Below, piece by piece: positions 15,121 through 22,939 of a stretch of DNA of 35,986 bases. Under the pieces are notes generated by a model. That model was not told the origin of the DNA and made no database searches. It saw only the letters and a list, made by a program, of their open reading frames with translations. Made by a program: the position numbers and the translations under genes. Numbering within the stretch: position 1 is the stretch's first letter; each line of letters begins with the position of its first letter. The stretch lies in NCBI GenBank assembly GCA_002336915.1, contig DDET01000036.1, positions 1-35,986 on the forward strand. The letters run 5' to 3'. Source of the DNA: Bacteroidetes bacterium UBA1947. Lineage in GTDB: Bacteria > Bacteroidota > Bacteroidia > Chitinophagales > Chitinophagaceae.

Positions 15121-16445
15121 GCATACTCTTTCGCACATACATAAGATTCACGTTGCTGCTGCTGCTTGCCACGCTTGCCTTCGGGGTATTGTCATCATTT
15201 GCCTTCTTATATCCTGAAATATACAACCACTACCTGCCCTTCTACCAACTTCATCCAATGCATGTATCTGCTGCATTGTTCTGGATCATCTCAGGTGCCA
15301 CTGCTTGTATCATATATTATAAACAGGAAGCATTCGCGCAGGAAAACAAAAAAAGCAATGCCGTCGATATATTTATATGCCTCTGGATAGCTACAATATT
15401 GACCATCTTTGGCTTTTACGCTTTCAGGCAGTTCGGCGGCCGGGAATACTGGGAGTTCCCTCCATTCTTATGTATTCCTTTATTGGCAAGCTGGTTGATC
15501 CTTATGACAAGCTATTTGACGTCATTAACAAAAGCCACGGACAGAAAACCGCTGTATATATTAATGTGGACCACCGGGATCGCATTTTTCCTGGTCACTT
15601 TTATAGAGCAAAACCTATGGCAGATACCTTGGTTCCGCCAATCGTTGCTGAGAGACATAACGGTACAATGGAAGGCCAATGGCTCAATGGTGGGAGCCTG
15701 GAATCAAATGATATATGGTACCTCCCTATTCATTATGATCAAGATTAGCGGCGACAAAAGCATTGCTGAAAATAAAAAAGTTTTGTTCTTTTACTTTCTC
15801 AGCATTACCAACCTGATGTTCAACTGGGGGCACCATATATACAATCTGCCTACTACTAGCTGGGTAAGGCATGTGTCATACATTATCAGCATGACCGAAT
15901 GGATATTTCTTATCAGTATCATACACGGCTTCAAATCGAAACTGGAAGAGCGCCGTAAATTGAAGCACCTGGTCAGCTACAAATTCCTCATTGCAGCTGA
16001 GTTTTGGCTGTACGCCAACCTTGTACTCGCCATTATGATGTCTATACCAGCCATTAACCGTTATACACATGGCACCCATATTACAGTTGCACATGCCATG
16101 GGCAGCACCATAGGGATCAACACAATGATATTGCTGGCAGGAATTGGATATATGCTGCGGGTGGATGAACTACCACTAAAGCAAAAAAAGGCAATTGCCA
16201 CTGGATACTATATAACACAAGTAAGCCTTGCAGTCTTCTGGGCGGCTTTGATAGCAGCCGGTATGATAAAGGGATACAGAAATACGGTTTTGAACATGAG
16301 CAATTTCCAGGAAATGATGCAGCCCGTACTGTCTGCACTAAAAATATTCTCCCTGGCAGGCCTTGGGGTGTTCGCAGGACTTTTGCCGGTTATTGCCGTA
16401 TACCTGAAAGCAGTTAAAAATTTAAAACCAGAGCACAATCAATAA
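15117..16445 (+). CDS. Divergent NorB-like heme-copper membrane protein
   Basis: 442 residues, about 12 membrane helices, aligned by eye with P. aeruginosa cNorB. Retained: the low-spin heme His (H49 in HPMHVSAALFW), GREYWEFPP, the double His of the FeB site (NWGHHIY, H239/H240), the Glu of helix VII (MTEWIFL, E261) and the heme b3 His (HITVAHAMG, H326). Not retained: the third FeB ligand and catalytic Glu of HLWVEG read as N188 and V192 (NGSMVGAW), and the second low-spin heme His reads as M328. It pairs with the NorC-like cytochrome and sits under nitrogen-oxide operators, so NO reduction or NO binding is the likely role, but activity should not be assumed. Confidence 0.8.
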   Translation: MSILFRTYIRFTLLLLLATLAFGVLSSFAFLYPEIYNHYLPFYQLHPMHVSAALFWIISGATACIIYYKQEAFAQENKKSNAVDIFICLWIATILTIFGFYAFRQFGGREYWEFPPFLCIPLLASWLILMTSYLTSLTKATDRKPLYILMWTTGIAFFLVTFIEQNLWQIPWFRQSLLRDITVQWKANGSMVGAWNQMIYGTSLFIMIKISGDKSIAENKKVLFFYFLSITNLMFNWGHHIYNLPTTSWVRHVSYIISMTEWIFLISIIHGFKSKLEERRKLKHLVSYKFLIAAEFWLYANLVLAIMMSIPAINRYTHGTHITVAHAMGSTIGINTMILLAGIGYMLRVDELPLKQKKAIATGYYITQVSLAVFWAALIAAGMIKGYRNTVLNMSNFQEMMQPVLSALKIFSLAGLGVFAGLLPVIAVYLKAVKNLKPEHNQ

Positions 16446-16463
16446 AAGACAATCTTGTCTTTT
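16444..16463. promoter_or_regulatory. Rrf2-type palindrome, copy 3 (most symmetric)
   Basis: AAAAGACAATCTTGTCTTTT has nine matching bases per half-site and extends to 11 when the flanking AT and AT are counted. It overlaps the -33 TTG of the hemerythrin-rrf2 promoter, the place expected for autoregulation. Confidence 0.8.
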
Positions 16464-16484
16464 ATAATAAAAACGTTAACTTTG
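16455..16484 (+). promoter_or_regulatory. Promoter of the hemerythrin-rrf2 operon
   Basis: TTG (16455-16457), a 19-base spacer and TAACTTTG (16477-16484) form a near-ideal Bacteroidota promoter. Transcription would begin near 16490-16492, which places the ATG at 16492 at or next to the first base of the RNA. Confidence 0.75.
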
Positions 16485-16491
16485 CATGGAA

Positions 16492-16986
16492 ATGGAGCCA
16501 ACAATAAAGAAACCGATCAAACGCAGTAAAGAGTTGACGCCACTCTCCAAAGAGCATCATGATGGGCTGCTTTTGTGTTGGAAAATAAGAATGGGTATTA
16601 AAAACAATATTGTCCCGGAACGCATCGCAGGCTATGTTCTAAGCTATTATGAGGCGGATCTGAAAAAGCATTTCAGGCAGGAGGAAGAGTACCTTTTCCC
16701 ATTGTTGCCTGATACTGATGAATTGAAAGCCATGGCACTCGCACAGCATGCTGAGATAAAGGAAAAAATTGCAGCCTTAAAGACCAAAGCCGGTAACGTA
16801 TTGCTGGATGAGGTGGCCAACAAACTGGATGAACATATACGATTTGAAGAAAGGCAGCTATTTGGACATATAGAATCAGTTGTAGATCCCGCGGTGCTTA
16901 AACACCTTGGCGTAAAACTGAACGACATAAGTAAGAAACATTGTGAACACACCTGGCAAGACGAATTCTGGGTAAATAAAAATTAG
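16492..16986 (+). CDS. Hemerythrin-like (HHE) protein
   Basis: 164 residues from the ATG at 16492. The ATG at 16486 lies upstream of the predicted transcription start and is less likely. It is a four-helix bundle with candidate di-iron ligands H22/H23 (KEHHDG), H60 and E64 (HFRQEEEYLFP), H86 (AQHAEI), and H115 with E119 (DEHIRFEERQLF). Such proteins bind O2 or NO, or serve iron-sulfur repair. It shares an operon with the Rrf2 regulator, which starts 4 bases after its stop, under the strongest copy of the palindrome, so a role in NO sensing or scavenging is likely. Confidence 0.9.
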   Translation: MEPTIKKPIKRSKELTPLSKEHHDGLLLCWKIRMGIKNNIVPERIAGYVLSYYEADLKKHFRQEEEYLFPLLPDTDELKAMALAQHAEIKEKIAALKTKAGNVLLDEVANKLDEHIRFEERQLFGHIESVVDPAVLKHLGVKLNDISKKHCEHTWQDEFWVNKN

Positions 16987-16989
16987 AAC

Positions 16990-17430
16990 ATGTTCTCGAA
17001 ATCATGCGAATACGCCATCAGGGCTGTCATTTATATATCTTCCGAAAGCAAGACCGGGAGGAAGCTGAGCATACAGGAAATACATGAGGCCATTGAAGCC
17101 CCGGAACATTTCACGGCAAAAATCCTCCAGATTCTGAGCCGCAACAGGATACTGAGTTCACAAAAAGGTGTGCATGGTGGCTTTTACCTTGATAAGATAC
17201 AAGGCGAACTGAAACTGATAGACATTGTGGAAGCCATAGATGGTAAAACATTATTTACCGGATGCGGCCTGGGATTGAAGCAATGCTCTGAAACCGAGCC
17301 CTGCCCAATTCATGATAAGTTTAAAGCGATCAGGAACAATCTTAAGAAAATGCTGGAAGAAACTACCATTGAGGAATTAGGCAAGAAATTAAAAAACGGC
17401 AAGTCCGTATTAAAAACCCTCCAGGAGTAG
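16990..17430 (+). CDS. Rrf2-family regulator, NsrR/IscR-like with three cysteines
   Basis: 146 residues. The winged helix spans about 1-75, with CEYAIRAVIYIS, the recognition region APEHFTAKILQILSRN and the wing KGVHGGFYL. The putative Fe-S ligands are C92, C99 and C105 (GCGLGLKQCSETEPCPIHD), the spacing seen in NsrR and IscR. No suf/isc genes are nearby, while NO and N2O genes surround it, so an NsrR-type NO sensor is favoured. The six-copy palindrome of this window, best preserved in front of its own operon, is its probable operator. The assignment of gene to site is inference. Confidence 0.88.
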   Translation: MFSKSCEYAIRAVIYISSESKTGRKLSIQEIHEAIEAPEHFTAKILQILSRNRILSSQKGVHGGFYLDKIQGELKLIDIVEAIDGKTLFTGCGLGLKQCSETEPCPIHDKFKAIRNNLKKMLEETTIEELGKKLKNGKSVLKTLQE

Positions 17431-17453
17431 GGCTTATTTTTTTATTCAAAAAA

Positions 17454-17473
17454 ACAGGACAAAAATGTCTTTT
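17454..17473. promoter_or_regulatory. Rrf2-type palindrome, copy 4
   Basis: ACAGGACAAAAATGTCTTTT; the core GGACA-AAAA-TGTC is perfect. It overlaps the ATG at 17465, which argues that translation of the next gene starts at 17495 instead. Confidence 0.75.
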
Positions 17474-17494
17474 ATTACGCAGCTGTCAAAAACA

Positions 17495-18769
17495 ATGCAA
17501 ATTACAAAGCGCAACTGGCTTAGTATCGCCCTTGTGAATCTTGGCATTGTGGCATTTCTAGGCATGATACTGCGTAGCAAAATATTATTCAGCATACCCT
17601 TCCTCGATTTCAAATATACGCTGCACGCTCATTCCCACTTTGCGTTTGGGGGTTGGGTGACACTGGCTATACTCACATTGATGGTATATGAGATATTGCC
17701 CCGGCCTTACAGTAGCCGGCCTGTCTACAAATGGCTGCTTGCTGCCATATTACTGAATGCTTTGGGTATGTTGTTTAGTTTTCTACTGCAGGGGTATGCA
17801 TTCTTCTCCATCCTTTTCTCAACAGTCTTTATATTCGTTACCTATGTGTTTGCCTGGACATTCATCCGCGATCTTTACCGTGCGAGTGCCAACCGGACAG
17901 TTAAACTATTGTGTATCGGCGGCCTGGTCTACATGATACTATCTTCAGTTGGACCATTCACATTGGCGCACCTAATAGCGACAAAATCAGCAAACGCTGT
18001 ATTGTACAAGGATGCCATTTATACGTACTTGCATCTCCAGTACAATGGTTTCTTTACTTTATCCATATTTGCACTGTTCTTAAATAGGGTCGAGCATATC
18101 CTGCCGCACGTCTCTATGATGCACGCTTTCAACTTTTCCCGTGCGCTAAATTTATCGGTCATTCCATCTATGTTCCTGTGTTACCTATGGCACTACCCAA
18201 ACCTGGCATTCTATGCCCTCGCCATGGCGGGCAGTTTATCCATATTGCTGGCACTTATATACTTCTTAAAATTCATGCTGTCTTCAAAAAAAATCTATAA
18301 ACAAATTGACATACATGCGAAGCGTATGGTGGGACTTTCTTTCATGGCATTTGTCTTGAAAATGATCTTTCAGTCACTCACGATATTTAAAGTCATTGGT
18401 GAGTTGGTATTCTCAAACAGACCAATAATAATAGGTTTTCTTCATTTGGTGCTGTTAGGCTTCATTTCCCTTTACCTACTGGCTCATTTTTACCATACAG
18501 GCCTTTTCGATAACAAAAAGCTTGCCGCCACTGCAGGATACCTTTTCGCCACTGCGATCATACTGAATGAAATTGCATTAATGGGCCAGGGACTAGGTAT
18601 TATGCTTAGTATCAGCAGCCCGTTGTTTGCCATAGCGCTTTGGGCTGTAAGCATTTGCCTCGTTGCCGGTGCTGTGCTGCTTGTAATAGCAAGGTACAAC
18701 CCCGGCAAAAAACATATACTGCCGGCCGACAGCAAAATCGTTTCAAAAAAAGGAGTACAATATTTCTAA
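17495..18769 (+). CDS. Polytopic heme-copper-oxidase-like membrane protein, unknown activity
   Basis: 424 residues from the ATG at 17495 (434 if the ATG at 17465 is used). About 12 membrane helices and few polar loops. Histidines are placed as in heme-copper subunit I: LHAHSHFAFGGW (H44/H46/H48), HLQYNGFF (H180, compare HLWVEG of NorB), LWHYPN (H233, where NorB has HH) and GFLHLVLLG (H317, where NorB has HGH). By this reading the low-spin heme ligands could be present, while the high-spin heme His and one FeB His are missing. No cytochrome c partner is attached. It is followed 18 bases later by the iron-sulfur repair gene and has its own palindrome, so it belongs to the NO response. Function is unknown. 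Confidence 0.65.
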   Translation: MQITKRNWLSIALVNLGIVAFLGMILRSKILFSIPFLDFKYTLHAHSHFAFGGWVTLAILTLMVYEILPRPYSSRPVYKWLLAAILLNALGMLFSFLLQGYAFFSILFSTVFIFVTYVFAWTFIRDLYRASANRTVKLLCIGGLVYMILSSVGPFTLAHLIATKSANAVLYKDAIYTYLHLQYNGFFTLSIFALFLNRVEHILPHVSMMHAFNFSRALNLSVIPSMFLCYLWHYPNLAFYALAMAGSLSILLALIYFLKFMLSSKKIYKQIDIHAKRMVGLSFMAFVLKMIFQSLTIFKVIGELVFSNRPIIIGFLHLVLLGFISLYLLAHFYHTGLFDNKKLAATAGYLFATAIILNEIALMGQGLGIMLSISSPLFAIALWAVSICLVAGAVLLVIARYNPGKKHILPADSKIVSKKGVQYF

Positions 18770-18787
18770 ATTCTAAATAAGAATAAC

Positions 18788-19717
18788 ATGAACGCAAACA
18801 TCTTTATTGACGTAACACAATTACAGCCTACTGAAAAGCATCCTGCGATCTTCGACGCATTTGATAAGATATCACTTGGCGAATCAGTCATTATACACAA
18901 TGACCATGACCCAAAGCCTGTGTACTACCAACTGCTCAACCTGAAGGGAAATTGCTTTTCGTGGACATACCTGGCAAAAGGGCCCGAGGTATGGGAAATA
19001 GAAATAAAGAAATCTGATCCGGTAACAGGCGCGGAAACACTGGGGCAAATTGTAAGTAAGGACATACGCAAAGCAGAAGTATTTAAGAAACTTGGAATGG
19101 ACTTTTGCTGCGGCGGGAAGAAAACGTTGGAGGCAGCCTGTGTTGAAAAGGGTTTAGATATCCGGGAGGTAAGAGAACAGTTATCAAAAGAGCAGGCAGC
19201 AAATGCGCAACATGATTTCAGCAAATGGACCTTGTCTTTTCTTGCAGACTACATCGTTAATGAACATCACAGTTTTGTAACTAATAACACCCCACTGTTA
19301 AAAGAGTTGTCAGAAAAAGTTGCTACAAAGCATGGAGCGAAACAACCGGAGCTGGTGGAGATCAACAGCAAGCTAATTACACTGTTATGCGAGCTGGCAA
19401 CCCATATGAGAAAGGAAGAATCCATTCTCTTCCCATATATCAAGACCCTTGAACAGACAAAGGGGAAGATCAAAATAGGCTTTGCCACGGTACAGGACCC
19501 TATCTGGGTAATGGAAAGCGACCATGAACTTGCAGGTGAGCTGATGCGCGATATAAGAAAATTATCCAATGATTACAATGCACCTGCCGAAGCATGCAAC
19601 AGCGAAAAGTTGTTTTATTACAAACTACAGGAATTTGAAAACGATCTTTTTCAGCACATACATCTTGAAAATAACATACTGTTTCCCGCTGCAATAGCCT
19701 TAGAACAGGGGAATTGA
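18788..19717 (+). CDS. Iron-sulfur cluster repair di-iron protein with N-terminal DUF2249
   Basis: 309 residues with three domains. DUF2249 (about 1-75) contains SLGESVIIHNDHDPKPVYYQ and FSWTYLAKGPEVW. ScdA_N/DUF542 (about 82-130) contains TLGQIVSKDIRKAEVFKKLG and MDFCCGGKKTLEAAC. The hemerythrin-type di-iron domain (about 145-305) contains VNEHHSFV, HMRKEESILFPYI, ESDHELAGELM and HIHLENNILFP. YtfE/RIC/ScdA proteins restore iron-sulfur clusters damaged by NO or peroxide; the extra DUF2249 is of the type often fused to or placed near NO-response proteins. It lies in one unit with the heme-copper-like gene and ends at a strong terminator. Confidence 0.92.
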   Translation: MNANIFIDVTQLQPTEKHPAIFDAFDKISLGESVIIHNDHDPKPVYYQLLNLKGNCFSWTYLAKGPEVWEIEIKKSDPVTGAETLGQIVSKDIRKAEVFKKLGMDFCCGGKKTLEAACVEKGLDIREVREQLSKEQAANAQHDFSKWTLSFLADYIVNEHHSFVTNNTPLLKELSEKVATKHGAKQPELVEINSKLITLLCELATHMRKEESILFPYIKTLEQTKGKIKIGFATVQDPIWVMESDHELAGELMRDIRKLSNDYNAPAEACNSEKLFYYKLQEFENDLFQHIHLENNILFPAAIALEQGN

Positions 19718-19730
19718 TTCTATCAAACAT

Positions 19731-19767
19731 AAAAAAGAGAGGAGCAGTTGCTCCTCTCTTTTTTTAT
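19731..19767. terminator. Bidirectional terminator between the repair gene and nosY
   Basis: A 16-base arm at 19731-19746 (AAAAAAGAGAGGAGCA) pairs perfectly with 19749-19764; it works in both directions because A-run and T-run flank the stem. Confidence 0.95.
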
Positions 19768-19784
19768 GCCGGTTACCGAGCGAT

Positions 19785-20552
19785 CTATAGATCTTTTTTA
19801 TTGAATTTTACTGTAGATACAATAAGGGGTACCGCAACCCAAAACAACATACACACTACAGCATAGATACTGCCAGTGGTCGAACCTAGTAGTTTTTTAA
19901 ACAGTGCCCCCGAATAGCCCATAAGCACCGACACATCAAGCTGTAATAACATAAGTATGCGGGAAAGGTCTATCGGGTTAAGAGCAACCAGCCCTACTAT
20001 TGGTTTATCGATCGGGTAATCGCTGAACGAATAAATAAAAGTGAGTAACAGCCCATCAAACAGCAATGAGAAGAAAAGCGCTGTGATAATTGCGATGCCT
20101 ATACCCCGTGTTTTGTCTTTACACAGCACAAATATCAGCAAAGCCAGCCCGCAAAAAGAAAGCGTGAGCAAAAGGCCGTTTACCACCAGCACCAGTGCAG
20201 CCATTTGTTTGGTCAGTATCACAAGGGGCAGGCCTACCCCAACTGCATATGCTGCACATAAGGACAAAACCAGGCCTGCGTACTCCGCAAGCAACACCTT
20301 ATTACGTTTTATGGGCTGTGCCAGCAATAACTCAATGAACTCAATTGAATTAAAAAAGTAAATAGTAGCGAACAGAATGCTGATGAGCGGCACAAACAAA
20401 AGCGTAATGTTCATGAGACTTAACAAGCCTTTCGAGGTATTATCGTCCATGTTCAATACCCCAATGGAGATCGCGGCGAGTAAGGCCGTATATATCAGTA
20501 TTGTCTTGTTACGCAGCAGGTCCAGGCTCACGTACTTAATTATTGTTCTCAT
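19785..20552 (-). CDS. nosY: NosY-type ABC transporter permease
   Basis: 255 residues, six membrane helices, beginning IIKYVSLDLLRNKTILIYTA. Near the middle is LLLAQPIKRNKVLLAEYAG, the coupling segment of ABC-2 permeases. It partners the NosF ATPase, and with NosD forms the NosDFY complex that supports maturation of the copper centres of nitrous oxide reductase. The start overlaps the nosF stop by 4 bases (ATGA). It is the last gene of the operon, ending at the shared terminator. Confidence 0.9.
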   Translation of the reverse strand: MRTIIKYVSLDLLRNKTILIYTALLAAISIGVLNMDDNTSKGLLSLMNITLLFVPLISILFATIYFFNSIEFIELLLAQPIKRNKVLLAEYAGLVLSLCAAYAVGVGLPLVILTKQMAALVLVVNGLLLTLSFCGLALLIFVLCKDKTRGIGIAIITALFFSLLFDGLLLTFIYSFSDYPIDKPIVGLVALNPIDLSRILMLLQLDVSVLMGYSGALFKKLLGSTTGSIYAVVCMLFWVAVPLIVSTVKFNKKDL

Positions 20553-21277
20553 AATACATGGTCATTTACGGGCAACTGATACTGCATCATCCGGGCTACC
20601 ACCTTGTTAAGTTTGGTTTCACCGGTTACATCCTGCAATTCCACTACCGTTTTATAAAACATAAGTTTCCCGTCCTGCAGGTAAACGATGTGGCTGGTAA
20701 GCCCTTCAAGATCGCTCAGTACATGCGAGGTCATCAGTACAAGCTTATCTTTGCTCAGTTCAGACATTATCTTCTCTTTGAGCAATTCGGTCGATAAAGG
20801 GTCAAGCCCGGCTGTGGGTTCATCAAGAATAAGTACCTCGGGCGAAAACAGGAATGCAAGACAGGCGCTTACCTTTTGCCGGGTACCACCCGACAAATTT
20901 CGCATACTCTTATTCTTCACTTTGTCTATTCCCAGACCCTTGATAAGATCATCATCGTATACCGTACAGTCTTTGCGTATTTCCTTGATCATGTTGATGA
21001 CTTGCTCAATAGTCATATTGTCCGGATACCTTCCTATTTGAGGCATATAGCCTATCATGGAGCGGTATGAACAGTCACTACTGATAGAATTACCATCAAT
21101 TTTTATCAGGCCTGTCTCCGGGATAACAAGGCCCAGGATAGATTTGATAAGCGTTGTTTTCCCCGAGCCATTTGGCCCAAGTAAAGACACTGCCTGGCCC
21201 TTATCAAAGCCGAGGCTTACATTATCCAGTGCTTTGAAACGGCCATAAGATTTCGTGAGCTTTTCTATCTGTATCAT
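20549..21277 (-). CDS. nosF: NosF-type ABC transporter ATPase
   Basis: 242 residues from the ATG at 21277, which overlaps the nosD stop as ATGA; a further ATG at 21289 lies inside nosD. Walker A LLGPNGSGKTTLIKS, Q-loop IGYMPQIGRYPDN, signature LSGGTRQKVSA, Walker B VLILDEPTAGLDP and H-switch MTSHVLSDLEG are all intact. It energises NosY during maturation of the NosZ copper sites. Confidence 0.93.
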   Translation of the reverse strand: MIQIEKLTKSYGRFKALDNVSLGFDKGQAVSLLGPNGSGKTTLIKSILGLVIPETGLIKIDGNSISSDCSYRSMIGYMPQIGRYPDNMTIEQVINMIKEIRKDCTVYDDDLIKGLGIDKVKNKSMRNLSGGTRQKVSACLAFLFSPEVLILDEPTAGLDPLSTELLKEKIMSELSKDKLVLMTSHVLSDLEGLTSHIVYLQDGKLMFYKTVVELQDVTGETKLNKVVARMMQYQLPVNDHVL

Positions 21278-22509
21278 TTCAGGTCCCATTTTTTCATCAT
21301 TGGATAGTCGTCCTTCAACTGGTCGGGAATAATACTAGGCAGCACCTTCTCCACCTGGTCCATTATATCGGTGAGGAAACTCCTGTACAATATCATTGTT
21401 ACCGGTACGCGCTCTGTAATAACAGCATAAATACTTACAGGGTAATAGGGCACATCGCCGGTTTTGTTTTTGTCCAGGTCATAGCCATCGTATTTGTCCC
21501 AGTAGTTTTCCCTAAAGGTATTCAGCATCATAGTACCATTTGTGGCCACATCAAATGAATTGGCCTGGAAATTGTTTTTCTCAAACACATTCGCATTGCA
21601 GCTGGCCTGTATCCTCATGGCCCAGCCATTCTCATCAAATTCATTATACGCTACCCCTATCCTGTTGGTACCCTCCATGTAGATAGCTACTGTGTTTTTT
21701 ACGAACAGGTTGTGTTCGATCTTGCTATCTGAAATTTCCTTCAATAGTATCCCGTAAGCTGCATCTCCCCAGTTGTGCCGAAAGGTGTTGCCGATCATGG
21801 TAACACCGTTTGAATACATCACAGCCACCCCCGCACCATTATCTACAAACTGGTTCTGCCGGTAGATATCATTACTTGAGAACATGAAGTGCAGTCCATA
21901 CCGTACATTTCTGATAGAAATATTGTGAATGATCTTCGAGTAGGTTACAAACTCAAAATATATCCCGTCGCGGTGCCCGGATATCTTGTTGTCTTTGATC
22001 GTCAGATTGCCCGATTTCCAGGCATGCACGCCATTTCCACTGTTTATTTCATCTTTCGCATTCGCCAGCATCACATTATTTGATATAAAGCAATAGTGGC
22101 TGTTCTGAAGGTAAACACCGTAAGTATCGTACAAAAGCAGGTTGTCCCGTATAATCACATGCGACACATCCAGTAACTTCACACCAGCCATATCCGTCAT
22201 GCTTGAGCGGCCGGTATTCTGTATTTGTAAGCCTTCAATTGTTACAGAATCGGAAGTCACAATAAATAACTGGTACTTAAGTTCTCCATCAATAACCGGG
22301 AAATTTTCGCCCTTCAGTGTTAGCTTCTTATTTATTAAAATATCATGCTCTTTGTATGTGCCTCGATGTATTAATAGCACATCGCCACCTATGGCTTTAT
22401 TAATATTGGACTGGATGCTACCCTTTCCGGGATAGACATCTATAGTCGCCGCATAACAACACGAAGCAAAAGAAAAGAATATGGTGGTAATTAACGTTCG
22501 TAAAAACAT
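21274..22509 (-). CDS. nosD: NosD, periplasmic beta-helix copper maturation protein
   Basis: 411 residues from the ATG at 22509, which gives a proper signal peptide (MFLRTLITTIFFSFASCCYA); the ATG at 22539 lies inside nosL. The mature protein is a right-handed parallel beta-helix with repeated turns such as VTIEGLQIQNTGRS, HVIIRDNLLLYDTYGVYLQN and NGVTMIGNTFRHNWGDAAYG. NosD receives copper in the periplasm and delivers it to NosZ with NosF and NosY. Length is normal. It starts 1 base after the nosL stop. Confidence 0.93.
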   Translation of the reverse strand: MFLRTLITTIFFSFASCCYAATIDVYPGKGSIQSNINKAIGGDVLLIHRGTYKEHDILINKKLTLKGENFPVIDGELKYQLFIVTSDSVTIEGLQIQNTGRSSMTDMAGVKLLDVSHVIIRDNLLLYDTYGVYLQNSHYCFISNNVMLANAKDEINSGNGVHAWKSGNLTIKDNKISGHRDGIYFEFVTYSKIIHNISIRNVRYGLHFMFSSNDIYRQNQFVDNGAGVAVMYSNGVTMIGNTFRHNWGDAAYGILLKEISDSKIEHNLFVKNTVAIYMEGTNRIGVAYNEFDENGWAMRIQASCNANVFEKNNFQANSFDVATNGTMMLNTFRENYWDKYDGYDLDKNKTGDVPYYPVSIYAVITERVPVTMILYRSFLTDIMDQVEKVLPSIIPDQLKDDYPMMKKWDLK

Positions 22510-22510
22510 A

Positions 22511-22939
22511 TCAATCAACTTTATCCCATGATAAGACATCGATCTTTAAACTATCGGATAAATGCCGCGCTTTTTCACTCGATGCAAAAGCAGCATAGTG
22601 GCCGTTCATAGGGCTACTGAAAAATTCACTCTGTAAGAATATAGCTTCATTTGCTTTCAAAAAGCCCGCAGATACGCCATCGTAAGAAGCAACAAAACAG
22701 CTGACCTTAGGGCCAGTTTCACCGTGTTCCTTAATATACTGTTTCATGCAGTGAACATCGTCAAACTTATATGTCCTACCCTTCTCCGTTAACAATTCGG
22801 CAGCAAACTTTTTGTCTACAATGGTCATCTTGCAATGTGCACATGCGTCCCTGCCGTAATCTATAGGTTCGAGCGATTGCTTACAAGAGATCAATATCGT
22901 GAGCAACGCATACGCTATAATATTTGTTAGAGTTCTCAT
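22511..22939 (-). CDS. nosL: NosL copper-chaperone lipoprotein
   Basis: 142 residues from the ATG at 22939, which overlaps the stop of the preceding gene (ATGA). Lipoprotein signal ends LLTILISC. The copper-binding motif is GRDACAHCKMTIVD (C-x2-C-x-M), followed by a two-domain core with KGRTYKFDDVHCMKQYI and NGHYAAFASSEKA. NosL is a Cu(I)-binding protein of the outer leaflet or outer membrane that hands copper to the NosDFY-NosZ pathway. Confidence 0.94.
   Translation of the reverse strand: MRTLTNIIAYALLTILISCKQSLEPIDYGRDACAHCKMTIVDKKFAAELLTEKGRTYKFDDVHCMKQYIKEHGETGPKVSCFVASYDGVSAGFLKANEAIFLQSEFFSSPMNGHYAAFASSEKARHLSDSLKIDVLSWDKVD

Noticed and set aside
16990..17430. Rrf2 protein as IscR rather than NsrR-like
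   Set aside because: Cysteine spacing alone does not separate them, but the surroundings are NO and N2O genes and no iron-sulfur assembly genes are present; the IscR reading remains possible but less likely.
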